A stretch of DNA of 64,000 bases from an uncultured Oscillospiraceae bacterium (GTDB lineage: Bacteria > Bacillota > Clostridia > Oscillospirales > Ruminococcaceae), in assembly GCA_900542145.1 (NCBI GenBank), contig UQMF01000001.1, forward strand, positions 124,001-188,000, given 5' to 3'. The position numbers and the translations under genes are program-made. This document shows positions 48,106 to 57,127 of the stretch, one piece after another. Below the pieces are notes generated by a model. That model made no database searches. It was not told the DNA's origin and saw only the letters and a list, made by a program, of their open reading frames with translations. How positions within the stretch are numbered: the first letter of the stretch is position 1; every line of letters begins with the position of its first letter.

Positions 48106-48471
48106 TCAGCAAAAAATCTCGTCCTTATGGTTTTCGACAAAAGCCATAAGATGATCTGTCAAAGACGGCTCAAACGAGTAAAATGCGTCGTCGGTGTCCT
48201 CAAAGCCGTTATCTTCGTCTTTGATCTCTTCCAACGCTTTCAGATAATTGTCAGCGAAACTTTTATCAGCTACCTTTGTCAGAGCTGAAACCAGTTCTTC
48301 GGGAACTGTATCGGGATAGCAGTCGAAATACCCACAGTGTCCGGCACTGTTCATCTCTGCGTCATACCAGAAACATAATACGGCTTCTTTCTGAATTTCC
48401 GTCAGAACAGAACGATCCCGGCTGCAAATATCTTCTATAAAAGTGTTCCACCTGATTGCTTCATCTGTCAT
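48106..48471 (-). CDS. DMP19/DUF4375-like small protein
   Basis: The 121-residue protein has no signal or membrane helix. Its core, LTEIQKEAVLCFWYDAEMNSAGHCGYFDCYPD (about 21-52), then PEELVSALTKVADKSFADNYLKALEEI, resembles DMP19-like (DUF4375) proteins, a family often found next to immunity or SMI1/KNR4-type genes, some of which mimic DNA. The end is acidic, which would suit a DNA mimic or inhibitor. The ATG at 48471 follows GAGAGGCGC. It sits inside the nadD-yqeK block with a 74-base gap to the preceding pseudogene, so it looks inserted. Confidence 0.55.
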   Translation of the reverse strand: MTDEAIRWNTFIEDICSRDRSVLTEIQKEAVLCFWYDAEMNSAGHCGYFDCYPDTVPEELVSALTKVADKSFADNYLKALEEIKDEDNGFEDTDDAFYSFEPSLTDHLMAFVENHKDEIFC

Positions 48472-48546
48472 GCTGCGCCTCTCACCCAATTAAGTTATCA
48501 GCCGTTTTTGCATGGTCCTATTCATGTATACCATCCGCAATAGATG

Positions 48547-48899
48547 TCACGGCTCTTTCCAGAAGCCGCCCTTATGGAAATTTTCGTTGCCGAGCGGCGT
48601 AGCGGTCAGCCGGAATATCACGCAACCGTCCGGACAGACGATGGTCTTGCTGTATCTGCCGTCGCCGCCGAGGTTCTCAAGGTCGCCGCCGCTGCGTACT
48701 GCTTCCATGAGCGGATATAACATCATCATGGTCTTGCTGCATATTCCGTAGCCGTCGGCGTTCACCGGACAGCCGTAGGTACAGCGGTATTTGTCGCCGA
48801 TCTCCTCGCCGTTGCGGCACAGGTGCTCGTGTGATCTCCGCGGAGATACCCGGTCACCTCGACCTGGAACTCGTATTCCTCATTGTACCATTTTCTCAC
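48547..48899 (-). pseudogene. Frameshifted TIGR04076-family gene
   Basis: From a GTG at 48899, six bases after the nadD stop, the frame reads VRKWYNEEYEFQVEVTGYLRG and then must shift to read EHLCRNGEEIGDKYRCTYGC and the conserved CPVNADGYGICSKTMMMLYP, LMEAVRSGGDLENLGGDG and FRLTATPLGNENF. The shift is around 48829-48842. Without it neither frame gives a full protein. The second part matches TIGR04076 proteins (about 90-110 residues, Cys-rich, unknown function). Either the gene is broken by a one-base change or the assembly has an error. Confidence 0.65.
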
Positions 48900-48905
48900 G
48901 GCGCA

Positions 48906-49502
48906 TTACCTGTACAGTCCCTTTTCACGGATATAATCCGCGACCCCTGCCGGAACCATTCCGGAAATATCCTTTCCGGCTGCGGCAGCTTCCCGTACCT
49001 CGGTGGAGGACATCGTGACAGCCTTTGTCGGCAGAACTTTCACCCTGCCGATTTCGTTGGCGTATTCCATCATATCCACCAGGCTGTCGTCGTCCCGGGC
49101 TGCGGCGCAGACCCTGGTTTCCTTGAGCAGCGATTCATACTTGTACCACTTCTCGAAACTGAACAGCATATCGCCGCCGATTATCAGAAACAGCTGCTCG
49201 TCCGGATACAGCTCCTTGAGAGCACGCACGGTATTTATCGTATAGCTTGTCCCACCAAGGCGCACTTCAATGTCGCTTATCTCCGCGCCGGGAATATGCC
49301 CGAATGCGCGGCGGCACATCTCTGCCCTGTCCTCGTAGGGAAGCAATTCGGTGTGCTTGTGCGGCGAAACGCAGGTCGGGATTATCAGCAGCCGGCGTAA
49401 TTTCAGCTGCTTCACGGCTTCCTCGGCAAGGCGCACATGCCCGTTGTGAACAGGATTGAACGCGCCGCCGAAAATACCGGTCTTCTTCACGTTGTCACTC
49501 AA
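48906..49502 (-). CDS. nadD: Nicotinate-nucleotide adenylyltransferase
   Basis: The 198-residue enzyme adenylates nicotinate mononucleotide in NAD synthesis. It has the HxGH-type motif GGAFNPVHNGHVRLAEEA (12-29) and the ISSTxxR-type motif VTMSSTEVREAAAAG (about 163-177). Length is typical. It overlaps yhbY by 8 bases. yhbY-nadD-yqeK-rsfS is a conserved Firmicute order. Confidence 0.95.
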   Translation of the reverse strand: MSDNVKKTGIFGGAFNPVHNGHVRLAEEAVKQLKLRRLLIIPTCVSPHKHTELLPYEDRAEMCRRAFGHIPGAEISDIEVRLGGTSYTINTVRALKELYPDEQLFLIIGGDMLFSFEKWYKYESLLKETRVCAAARDDDSLVDMMEYANEIGRVKVLPTKAVTMSSTEVREAAAAGKDISGMVPAGVADYIREKGLYR

Positions 49503-49791
49503 GCTCGATCACCCTTTTCTTGGGGTCGCGGCTGCGGCGCCAGAGCACAAACTTCCTGCCAATGACCTGTACGACGTCAGCCCTGAGCTGCTCCGCGATC
49601 TGGTCTGCGGCTTCCCTTGCGGTGAATTCGCAGTTCTCCTGGACGCCGACCTTGATCAGCTCCCGGACGTTCAGCACATCGTCCAGCTGCTTTATAAGCT
49701 CCTCGCCGATACCCTGCTTTCCCACAAAGAATATAGTGTTGTAGCTCTGCGCTATGGAGCGCAGGTGCGCCCTCTGTTTACTTGTCAGCAT
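49495..49791 (-). CDS. yhbY: YhbY-family RNA-binding protein
   Basis: The 98-residue protein is a CRM-domain (YhbY) protein that associates with pre-50S ribosomal particles. Typical segments: LTSKQRAHLRSIAQSYNTIFFVGKQGI (2-28) and LIKVGVQENCEFTAREAADQIAEQLRADVVQVIGRKFVLWR. Its ATG shares one base with the rdgB stop, and its end overlaps nadD. Confidence 0.95.
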   Translation of the reverse strand: MLTSKQRAHLRSIAQSYNTIFFVGKQGIGEELIKQLDDVLNVRELIKVGVQENCEFTAREAADQIAEQLRADVVQVIGRKFVLWRRSRDPKKRVIELE

Positions 49792-50438
49792 TAACCGAAT
49801 TTCTCCTTTAATATCTTGGCAAGCTGCTCGAACGCCCTTGCCCTGTGGCTTATCTGGTTCTTCTCGTCCTCGTCAAGCTCCGCCATGCTTCTGTCCTCGT
49901 CCACCATGAATATGGGGTCGTAGCCGAAGCCCTTGCTGCCGGTCATCTCGTCGCCTATGTAGCCTTCGATCTCACCGGTAACGGAATACTCGTCGTCCTC
50001 TGCGTAAATAAAGTATATCGAGCACACGAAGCGCGCCTCTCTGAGCGGACGGGAAACGCCGTGCATTTCCTCCAGGACCTTCTCGCAAAGCTCCTTGTCC
50101 GTTGCGCCCTCGCCGGCGTATCTCGCGGAATAGATACCGGGAGCGCCGTTGAGGAAATCTATCTCAAGTCCGCTGTCGTCCGCAATGGTCGGCAGCTTGG
50201 TCGCTTCGAACACGGCGCGCGCCTTGATGTGCGCGTTCTCCTCAAAGGTATCGCCGTCCTCGATTATCTCATCTGTGAAGCCTGCCTCACGCATCGACAT
50301 CACGTCAAAGCCGTATGGCTCCAGGAGCTTTCTGAACTCCCGGATCTTGCCCTGGTTGTTGGACGCAATTATCAGCCGCTGTCGGACAGGCGACGAGGCG
50401 GCAGGTTTTTCTTCGCCGGATCTGTGAAGATGTTTCAT
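49791..50438 (-). CDS. rdgB: Non-canonical purine NTP pyrophosphatase (RdgB/HAM1)
   Basis: The 215-residue enzyme removes dITP/XTP from the nucleotide pool. It has the family start LIIASNNQGKIREFRKLLEPYG (about 22-43), TFEENAHIKARAVFEATKLPTIADDSGLEIDFLNGAPGIYSARYAG and GSKGFGYDPIFMVDED. An N-terminal extension of about 20 residues (MKHLHRSGEEKPAASSPVRQ) precedes the usual start; the ATG at 50438 is kept because GGAAAGGA lies before it, and an internal start is absent. It heads the yhbY-nadD block, with a -10 box TATAAT (50464-50459, minus). Confidence 0.93.
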   Translation of the reverse strand: MKHLHRSGEEKPAASSPVRQRLIIASNNQGKIREFRKLLEPYGFDVMSMREAGFTDEIIEDGDTFEENAHIKARAVFEATKLPTIADDSGLEIDFLNGAPGIYSARYAGEGATDKELCEKVLEEMHGVSRPLREARFVCSIYFIYAEDDEYSVTGEIEGYIGDEMTGSKGFGYDPIFMVDEDRSMAELDEDEKNQISHRARAFEQLAKILKEKFG

Positions 50439-50485
50439 AAAAAATCCTTTCCAATTTTATTATAGAGCACAAATGTGCTTTTAAT

Positions 50486-50511
50486 TGATCAAAATCTCTG
50501 ATCAAAATCTC
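50486..50511. repeat. 13-base tandem duplication upstream of rdgB
   Basis: TGATCAAAATCTC occurs twice back to back (50486-50498, 50499-50511), each with the palindrome TGATCA. Next to it, AGCACA-AA-TGTGCT (50466-50479) lies in the spacer of the likely rdgB promoter. Confidence 0.6.
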
Positions 50512-50549
50512 TAAAGGGTGGCGAGAAAGGTGCAGATCCAAGGAAATTG

Positions 50550-50581
50550 ACCAATGGCCAGGCTTTGTGCCTGCCATTGGT
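50550..50581 (-). terminator. Long hairpin after ftsY
   Basis: ACCAATGGC (50550-50558) and GCCATTGGT (50573-50581) pair around a 14-base centre that itself holds CAGGC/GCCTG. U-rich tail is weak (CAATTTCC on the minus strand). Likely end of the infC-to-ftsY transcription unit. Confidence 0.5.
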
Positions 50582-50622
50582 TAATTGACAACGGAGATGC
50601 GCCTTTATCGTCAGCCTTTTCA

Positions 50623-51864
50623 TCATTCAAAGAGCGCTTGTACATAGTCCTCGGGGCTGAACGGCTGGAGATCGTCAATCTTCTCGCCGACGCCGACAAG
50701 CTTTACGGGTATGCCAAGTTCATTCTTTATAGGTATTATTATACCACCTTTTGCCGTTCCGTCAAGCTTTGTGAGAACAATTCCTGTAATTTCGGCACTT
50801 TCACTGAAAAGTTTCGCCTGATTGACTGCATTCTGTCCAGTAGTCGCGTCAAGCACCAATAAAGTTTCAACGGACGCGTCCGGGACTTCCCGGCTGATGA
50901 CCCGGGCGATCTTCTTCAGCTCCTCCATCAGGTTCTTCTTATTGTGGAGTCTGCCTGCGGTATCGCACAGCACTACGTCCGCACCGCGCGCCTTGGCAGC
51001 GCTGAGCGCGTCGAATACCACTGCCGCCGGGTCGCTTCCCTCGGAATGCTTGATGATATCCACGCCTGCGCGGTCGGTCCAGACGTTGAGCTGGTCTATC
51101 GCCGCCGCACGGAACGTATCCGCCGCCGCCACGATCACCTTCTTACCCTGGGACTTGAGATTCGCAGCCAGCTTACCTATCGTGGTGGTCTTTCCGGCGC
51201 CGTTCACGCCTATCACCATGATAACGGAGGGCTTGGTATCCAGCCGCAGTTCGTTGCCGCCGGTCAGCATTTCCGCAATGATCTCGCGCAGCAGCTTCTT
51301 GACGTCCGCCGGGTCGGTCGCGCCGGTGCGCTTTACCGCCTGGCGCAGCTTGTCGCAGATCTCCATGGAGGTTTCCGCGCCGATGTCAGAGAGGATCAGG
51401 GTTTCCTCCAGCTCGTCGAAAAAGTCCTCGTCTATCTTAGTGAAGCTGTTCATCAGCAGCTCCAGCTTGCTCATGAAGCCGTCCTTGGTCTTTTTCAGTC
51501 CGTTCTTCAGCTTCTCAAAGAATCCTACTTTCTTAGGCTCCTCTGCGCCGTCCTCCGGGAGGATCTCAGCTTCCTCCGGCTCCTCCTCTGCGGATTCCGG
51601 CTGCGCCTCCTCCGCCTGGGGAATATTCTCGGGCTGTTCCGTAATTTCCGGTGATTCCTGTGCCTCCGGCTCATCGGAGGTCAGCGGCTCTTCGGGCGCT
51701 GTTTCAGCTTCGGGAGCCGGCTGCGGAGAGTACTGCTCCGGCTGCCCCTCCCCGGGAACGCTATCGTCAGCCGCTTCAGCCTGCTCTGCTTCGGTCTGGC
51801 TGATGATCTCTTCATCGGCTTCCTCCTGCTTCTTCTTTTTCTTGAATTTATCGAAAAATCCCAT
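50623..51864 (-). CDS. ftsY: Signal recognition particle receptor FtsY
   Basis: The 413-residue protein docks SRP-ribosome complexes at the membrane. An acidic N-terminal region (about 1-110, rich in Glu/Ala/Pro) precedes the N domain and the SRP GTPase G domain with GVNGAGKTTTIGKLAANLKS (G1), DTFRAAAIDQL (G2), DTAGRLHNK (G3) and LTKLDGTAKGG (G4). The C-terminus DLQPFSPEDYVQALFE is typical. It lies 10 bases after smc; rnc-smc-ftsY order is conserved. Confidence 0.96.
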   Translation of the reverse strand: MGFFDKFKKKKKQEEADEEIISQTEAEQAEAADDSVPGEGQPEQYSPQPAPEAETAPEEPLTSDEPEAQESPEITEQPENIPQAEEAQPESAEEEPEEAEILPEDGAEEPKKVGFFEKLKNGLKKTKDGFMSKLELLMNSFTKIDEDFFDELEETLILSDIGAETSMEICDKLRQAVKRTGATDPADVKKLLREIIAEMLTGGNELRLDTKPSVIMVIGVNGAGKTTTIGKLAANLKSQGKKVIVAAADTFRAAAIDQLNVWTDRAGVDIIKHSEGSDPAAVVFDALSAAKARGADVVLCDTAGRLHNKKNLMEELKKIARVISREVPDASVETLLVLDATTGQNAVNQAKLFSESAEITGIVLTKLDGTAKGGIIIPIKNELGIPVKLVGVGEKIDDLQPFSPEDYVQALFE

Positions 51865-51874
51865 AGTACCTCCG

Positions 51875-54800
51875 TTACTTCAGCTCAACGTCCAGCTCGT
51901 CCGCGAGGTCGCGGCGCAGCAGTCTGGATACGCCCTTCTCCTGCATGAACACTCCGTAGAGCACCTTACAGCCCTCGATAGTTCCGCGGCGGTGGGTGAT
52001 CACCATCAGCTGGGTCTGGCTGCTGAACTGGTTAAGATATGTGATGTACTTGTCAACATTAACGTCGTCCAGCGCCGCGTCCACCTCGTCCAGCATACAG
52101 AACGGCGTCGGGCGGTGCTTGAGTATCGCGAAATAGATCGTGATGGCGACCATCGTCTGCTCGCCGCCGGAAAGTGAGATAAGGTTCTTGATGACCTTTC
52201 CGGGCGGAGCCGCCAGTATTTCAATGCCAGAATTCAGCACGTCCTCCGGGTCGGTGAGTTTCAGCTCGCCGTGGGCTCCGTCGCCGAATATGCTGACGAA
52301 GATCTCCTTAAAGCTCTTGTTTATCTCCTCAAAGCTGTTCAGGAACCGCGTCTTGATATCCTCCGTCAGGTCGGAAATGAGCCGCTCCAGCTCCCTCTTG
52401 CTCTTCTCGATATCCTCAAGCTGGGCGGTCTGGAACTTGAACCGCTCGGATACCGCGCGGTATTCCTCAATGGACTCCATATTTATGCTGCCCAGGGAGG
52501 ATATCTTCTTGCGGAGGGCTTCCAGGTCGTTCTCCGCCATCATCAGATTCTCCAGCGGCTTCGCCTGCTCCATTGCCATCGACACGGTGAGGTCGTAGCT
52601 GTCAAGCAGCATTGAAACAATGCGCTCCTGCTCCTTCACCTCGCCGGTACGGCGCTCCTCCAGTCTTGCGATCTCCTTCGAGAAATGCTCCTTGTTGGAC
52701 ACCGCTTCGTTGATATCCCGGTGCATCTGCCCTATCGCGAATTCCAGCTTCTCTATCTCCGCCATGGAACGGCTGATGTCAGCCTCCTTGTCGGTGAGTT
52801 CGCCGCTGTGCTGCTCTATCTCTTTCTTTACGCGCTCTATCTCAAGGCGAATCCGGTCGTCGTCCTTGTCCAGTGCCGCCACGGTTTCCTTGTAGCTGTC
52901 GCTGCTCTGGAACAGCGCGCGCCGGTTCTCCTCCCGGGTGCGTATTTCCACCCGGAACGCGTCTATGTCCTTCTCGCCTGCCACACGGTCTATATTCAGC
53001 TGGGAAAGGCTGTCGGAAAGCTCCTTCAGATGAGCCGCCGCGGTTTCGCGCTCGCTGCCGGACTGCTTCTGCTGCTCGGTCAGCTCCGCGATACGCCCGT
53101 CGCATTCCCGGACAACTGCGGCGCTTTCCTCAAGCTGCTTCCTGTACTGTGCGATCTGCACATCGAAGCGCTCCAGCGCACTGCGCGCGGATTCCCCCTG
53201 CTGGGAAAGCTGCTCAATGAGCATGTCGTATTTGGAAGCCTCGGCACGGGCGCTGATCTCCTGAGTATCCAGGGATTTCAGCTCGTCCTCCATGCCCTCG
53301 ATCTCCACGCCGAATTTTGCCGCCTCCGCCTGGTACTGACGGTACGCCTCGGTCTTTTCCGCCAGTGTCTTGCGCAGGGCGATGACCTCGGTGTAAAGCG
53401 CGTCTTTCTCCTGCTTACGGGAGATGATTCCCGCACCGCTGCTGCGGCTTCCTCCGGTGAAGGAACCGCCGGCGTTCACGACCTGACCGTCCAGCGTGAC
53501 GATACGGAACTTTGCTCCGTATTTCTTGCTGAGGAATGCCGCCGTGTCGATGTCGTCAACTATCGCCGTGAGTCCCAGCAGATAGCGGATTATGTTCTGG
53601 TAATCCCCGTCGCATTCCACAAGATCGCTGGCAATGCCCTCGAATCCCTGCTCGGACTGCAATCTCGGCTCGTTGAGGTAGCGCCCCTTCATCGCCGTCA
53701 TGGGGAGCATTGTCGCACGCCCGGCGTTGGTTTCCTTCAGAAAGCGGATACAGCGCTTGGCGGTTTCCTCGTTGTCCACGATGATGTTCTGCATTGCGGC
53801 GCCCAGCGCGGTTTCTATTGCCGCGACATAGCGGTCGTCCATGCTCACCACGTCCGCCACCGTGCCGTGGATTCCGCCGATACGCCCCTGTCTAGAGGCT
53901 CTCATCAGCTCCTTGACGCTGTGGGTGTAGCCCTCCATGGACTTCTCCACGTCCTCCAGCAGCTTGTAGCGCTTCTGCTTGGTGTCAAGCTCGTCCGCCA
54001 CCCTGTCTGCTTCGGATTTCGCGTCGTTCATCCGGCGCACCTTGCCGTCGTTCAGCCGCTGATAACCTGCAAGCTTGTTCTGCATGGCGGAGCGCTTCTC
54101 GTCGATATCCGCAAGCTGCTTCTGCGCGTTCTCCCGGCTGTCTGTATATTCACGCAGCTTGCTTTCCGCATTCGCTGCGTCATTTATAAAGGTCTGCTTC
54201 TGCTCCTCTGCCTCCTGCGCGGAGTGCTCCGCCTGGGCGGACTTCACGTCCGCTTCGCTGCGCTCCCGGTATGCCTGGGCAAGCTGCTGATCCAGTGCAG
54301 AATACGCCTTGTCGCTCTCGGCATTCTGCTCTGCGATCTCGGAAAGCTTCTGCTGAAGCTCCGCGCGGCGCTGATCCATTGCTGAAAGCTCCTGCTGCTT
54401 CTCCTCGATCTTCTGCTGGAATTCCTTTATTCCCTCGTCGAAGCTGCGGCTGCTCTCCTCTGCGTGGGCGATCTGCTCCGCAAGCTCCTTCCGGCGGTTG
54501 GAGTTGTGCATGAGGTCGTTTTCCAGCACCTGAATGCTGGAGCGCTTCTCCGCAAGCTCCGTATTCACCGCGTCACGGCTGCGGCGGAATCTCTCAAGCT
54601 CCGCCTGGAGCCGCTGCTTCTGCTCGGTGCTGGCGTCAATGCTGTCCTGTAGCTTCTCTGCGTCCTTGTCGTAGTGCTCGCACTCTGCGCGGTTCAGCAG
54701 CAGGTCGTCGTCCAGCTTCTTTATTGCATTCCGGCGCTCCTCGTAGTGCGCCGCGCCGACGGATATCTCAAGCTTCTTCTTCTGGTCGAGCAGCTCCGCG

Positions 54801-55444
54801 GCGAGCACCGCCTTCTCTGACTGCTTCTTCAGTACCGGCAGGCGCTCCTCGTCAAGCCTTATTATGTCCTTCTGGCGCAGAATATTCTCCTCGGCGCTCT
54901 CGAGTTCCTTTTCAGCCTCTGCTTTCTTGTGCAGGAACAGCGAAATTCCGGCGGCTTCCTCGAATATCTCGCGGCGCTGAGTTCCGCGTGCGTTGACTAT
55001 CTCGGCGACCCTGCCCTGACCGATGATGGAATATCCGTCCCTGCCGAGTCCGGTGCCAAGCAGCATTTCCTGAATGTCCTTGAGTCTGGACTTCGCGCCG
55101 TTGATGAGGTACTCACTCTCGCCGCTGCGGTAAAGCTTACGGGAGATAGTCACCTCGTCGGCGTCCACGGCGAGCGCACGGTCGGTATTGTCGATACACA
55201 GCGCGACCTTGGCGAATCCCATGGGTTTGCGGTCGGTGGTACCGTGGAAGATAACGTCCTCCATCTTCTCACCGCGCAGGGTCTTTGCGCCCTGCTCTCC
55301 CATAACCCAGCGCAGGGCGTCGCTTATGTTGCTCTTACCGTTGCCGTTGCTGCCGACGACGGCGGTGGTCTGGGCGTCGAAATTCAGTACGGTCTTGTCC
55401 GCAAAGGATTTGAACCCATGTATCTCCAGTGACTTAAAAAACAT
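51875..55444 (-). CDS. smc: Chromosome segregation protein SMC
   Basis: The 1189-residue ATPase is the SMC subunit that works with ScpA and ScpB. The head has Walker A as GSNGNGKSN (about 32-40; Ser/Asn variants of the usual GPNGSGKSN), long coiled coils (about 165-500 and 670-1000), a hinge around 505-670 (with GGIHGTVADVVSMDDRYVAAIETALGAAMQ; FTGGSRSSG), and the C-terminal signature SLSGGEQTMVAITIYFAIL and Walker B PFCMLDEVDAALDD. Length is typical. It lies 16 bases after the radical SAM gene. Confidence 0.96.
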   Translation of the reverse strand: MFFKSLEIHGFKSFADKTVLNFDAQTTAVVGSNGNGKSNISDALRWVMGEQGAKTLRGEKMEDVIFHGTTDRKPMGFAKVALCIDNTDRALAVDADEVTISRKLYRSGESEYLINGAKSRLKDIQEMLLGTGLGRDGYSIIGQGRVAEIVNARGTQRREIFEEAAGISLFLHKKAEAEKELESAEENILRQKDIIRLDEERLPVLKKQSEKAVLAAELLDQKKKLEISVGAAHYEERRNAIKKLDDDLLLNRAECEHYDKDAEKLQDSIDASTEQKQRLQAELERFRRSRDAVNTELAEKRSSIQVLENDLMHNSNRRKELAEQIAHAEESSRSFDEGIKEFQQKIEEKQQELSAMDQRRAELQQKLSEIAEQNAESDKAYSALDQQLAQAYRERSEADVKSAQAEHSAQEAEEQKQTFINDAANAESKLREYTDSRENAQKQLADIDEKRSAMQNKLAGYQRLNDGKVRRMNDAKSEADRVADELDTKQKRYKLLEDVEKSMEGYTHSVKELMRASRQGRIGGIHGTVADVVSMDDRYVAAIETALGAAMQNIIVDNEETAKRCIRFLKETNAGRATMLPMTAMKGRYLNEPRLQSEQGFEGIASDLVECDGDYQNIIRYLLGLTAIVDDIDTAAFLSKKYGAKFRIVTLDGQVVNAGGSFTGGSRSSGAGIISRKQEKDALYTEVIALRKTLAEKTEAYRQYQAEAAKFGVEIEGMEDELKSLDTQEISARAEASKYDMLIEQLSQQGESARSALERFDVQIAQYRKQLEESAAVVRECDGRIAELTEQQKQSGSERETAAAHLKELSDSLSQLNIDRVAGEKDIDAFRVEIRTREENRRALFQSSDSYKETVAALDKDDDRIRLEIERVKKEIEQHSGELTDKEADISRSMAEIEKLEFAIGQMHRDINEAVSNKEHFSKEIARLEERRTGEVKEQERIVSMLLDSYDLTVSMAMEQAKPLENLMMAENDLEALRKKISSLGSINMESIEEYRAVSERFKFQTAQLEDIEKSKRELERLISDLTEDIKTRFLNSFEEINKSFKEIFVSIFGDGAHGELKLTDPEDVLNSGIEILAAPPGKVIKNLISLSGGEQTMVAITIYFAILKHRPTPFCMLDEVDAALDDVNVDKYITYLNQFSSQTQLMVITHRRGTIEGCKVLYGVFMQEKGVSRLLRRDLADELDVELK

Positions 55445-55460
55445 TCACATTCCTCGCTTA

Positions 55461-56450
55461 TCAGCGCACCTCGATGTAAGCCCCGTCCAGCGGCTTCACC
55501 TCCACATCGTAGCCAAGCCCGTGCAGAGCCGCGATGTTGCTGCGCTTCTGTCCGACAGCCCTGCTGATATTCCGGCTGTCGGTATATATCACATAATGTC
55601 CCCTGTCCATAGCGAGCAGCTTCTGCTTCATGTCGTTAAGGAACAGCCTGCTCTCCACTATTTCCCGGAACGCCGGGTGGTACACTCCCCCCAGCATTTC
55701 TCTTTCAACTTCCTGTGAGGCGTGAAGCCCCATGCGTATCACGCGTATTCCTGCCGCGGTAAAATCCCGTAGCAGCTCCGCGCACAGATCCACGGTCTGC
55801 TCGAAGCCGAAGCTGCGGTACTCGCCGCTCTCAAACAGCTTCCCCAGCCGCGTGTGCTTCAGAATTACCGTGGGATAAACGCGCACCGTATCCGGCTTCA
55901 GCGCGATGAATTCCCGGCAGGTCCTGCGGACGTATTCCTCGGTGTCGCCGTAAAGCCCGGTCATCATCTGAAGTCCCAGGGAAATTCCGCTCTCCCGGAT
56001 AAGCCGCGAAGCCTGGCGGACGTCCTCGGCGGAGTGTCCGCGCCCGTTCATCTGCAAAACCTCGTCGGACATGGACTGCGCGCCCAGTTCCACCGCGGTC
56101 ATGCCGTACTTCTTCAGCAGCGCGATTATCTCCCCGTCAACGCAGTCCGGGCGAGTGGAGCAGCGTATCCCGACATAAACCTCCGGGTACTTATGAACAG
56201 CGGAATGCGCGCACTCCAACAGGCTCGTCATATAGTCCCGGGGGACTGCCGTGAAACTCCCTCCGAAGAAGGCTATCTCTGCCTGCATGCCCCTCTCCGC
56301 AAGGTGGGGAGCCTGCTCCTCCAGCAGTGCGGAAACCTCCTCCGGGGAGGGGGCGTGCGCCGCGCCGGAAATGCTCCGCTGGTCGCAGAAGCTGCACCTG
56401 TGGGGGCAGCCGATGTGCGGAATGAATACCGAGATGTTAGTCCGTTTCAT
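55461..56450 (-). CDS. Radical SAM protein (Elp3-like, oxygen-independent coproporphyrinogen oxidase-like fold)
   Basis: The 329-residue protein has the SAM iron-sulfur motif CPHRCSFC (Cys15, Cys19, Cys22) at the N-terminus, FFGGSFTAVP, ELGAQSMSDEVLQMNGRGHS and MTGLYGDTEE, with a C-terminal domain that matches the Elp3-like radical SAM C-terminal region (LLAMDRGHYVIYTDSRNISRAVGQKRSNI). In several Firmicutes a gene of this type sits between rnc and smc. It probably modifies RNA or a protein; the acetyltransferase domain of Elp3 is absent. It overlaps rnc by 14 bases. Confidence 0.82.
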   Translation of the reverse strand: MKRTNISVFIPHIGCPHRCSFCDQRSISGAAHAPSPEEVSALLEEQAPHLAERGMQAEIAFFGGSFTAVPRDYMTSLLECAHSAVHKYPEVYVGIRCSTRPDCVDGEIIALLKKYGMTAVELGAQSMSDEVLQMNGRGHSAEDVRQASRLIRESGISLGLQMMTGLYGDTEEYVRRTCREFIALKPDTVRVYPTVILKHTRLGKLFESGEYRSFGFEQTVDLCAELLRDFTAAGIRVIRMGLHASQEVEREMLGGVYHPAFREIVESRLFLNDMKQKLLAMDRGHYVIYTDSRNISRAVGQKRSNIAALHGLGYDVEVKPLDGAYIEVR

Positions 56451-57126
56451 ATCCCATTAATCCGATTGCTTCCTTGGCGGCAGCCTGCTCGGCTTCCTTC
56501 TTGCTCTGTCCGGTGCCTGCGCCGATACTCTGACCGTTCAGCATTACCTCTGCGCTGAAGGTCTTGTGGTGCGCTTCGCCCTCTTCCTCCGTCACCTGGT
56601 AGGATATCTTCTCCTCCGGGTTCTGCTGGATTATCTCCTGGAGAATGGTCTTGTAGTCGCCCAGCTTCACCTTGCCGCTCTTTATCGCCTCAATAGACGG
56701 CATGAACTTCATGATGAATTTCTGCGCCTCGTCCATTCCTCCGTCGAGGAATATTGCCGCAATGAGCGCTTCAAAGGCGTCCGCCAGAATTGAGCGCCGC
56801 TCGCGCCCTCCGGTCATTTCCTCGCCCTTTCCCAGCAGGATATAATCTCCCAGGGAAATTCGCTTCGCAAAGTTGTACAGCGAATTCTCGCACACGATGG
56901 AGGCGCGCAGCTTGGTCAGTCCGCCTTCCGGCACCGTGGTCATATTTGTGTATAGATACAGCGACACCGTTATCTGGAGCACGCTGTCGCCCAGGAACTC
57001 CAGGCGCTCGTTGCTTCCGTTGTTCTTGCCGCCGGAATAGCTGGAGTGGGTCATTGCGCCCCGGAGATATGATTTGTCCTTAAATGTGTAGCCTATAGCC
57101 TGTTCAAGCTGACTGAAATCCGACAT
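56437..57126 (-). CDS. rnc: Ribonuclease III
   Basis: The 229-residue enzyme cleaves double-stranded RNA in rRNA processing and mRNA turnover. It has the RNase III signature NERLEFLGDSVLQITVS (about 38-54), the second metal site DAFEALIAAIFLD (about 112-124) and a C-terminal double-stranded RNA-binding domain (about 152-225, DYKTILQEIIQQNPEEKISYQV; AGTGQSKKEAEQAAAKEAI). It starts one base before the end of plsX in the transcript order, tightly packed. Confidence 0.96.
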   Translation of the reverse strand: MSDFSQLEQAIGYTFKDKSYLRGAMTHSSYSGGKNNGSNERLEFLGDSVLQITVSLYLYTNMTTVPEGGLTKLRASIVCENSLYNFAKRISLGDYILLGKGEEMTGGRERRSILADAFEALIAAIFLDGGMDEAQKFIMKFMPSIEAIKSGKVKLGDYKTILQEIIQQNPEEKISYQVTEEEGEAHHKTFSAEVMLNGQSIGAGTGQSKKEAEQAAAKEAIGLMGYETD

Positions 57127-57127
57127 A

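Noticed and set aside
52685..54385. Long plus-strand frame (566 codons) opposite smc
   Set aside because: Leu/His-rich shadow of the SMC coiled-coil coding strand with no start context or recognisable domain.
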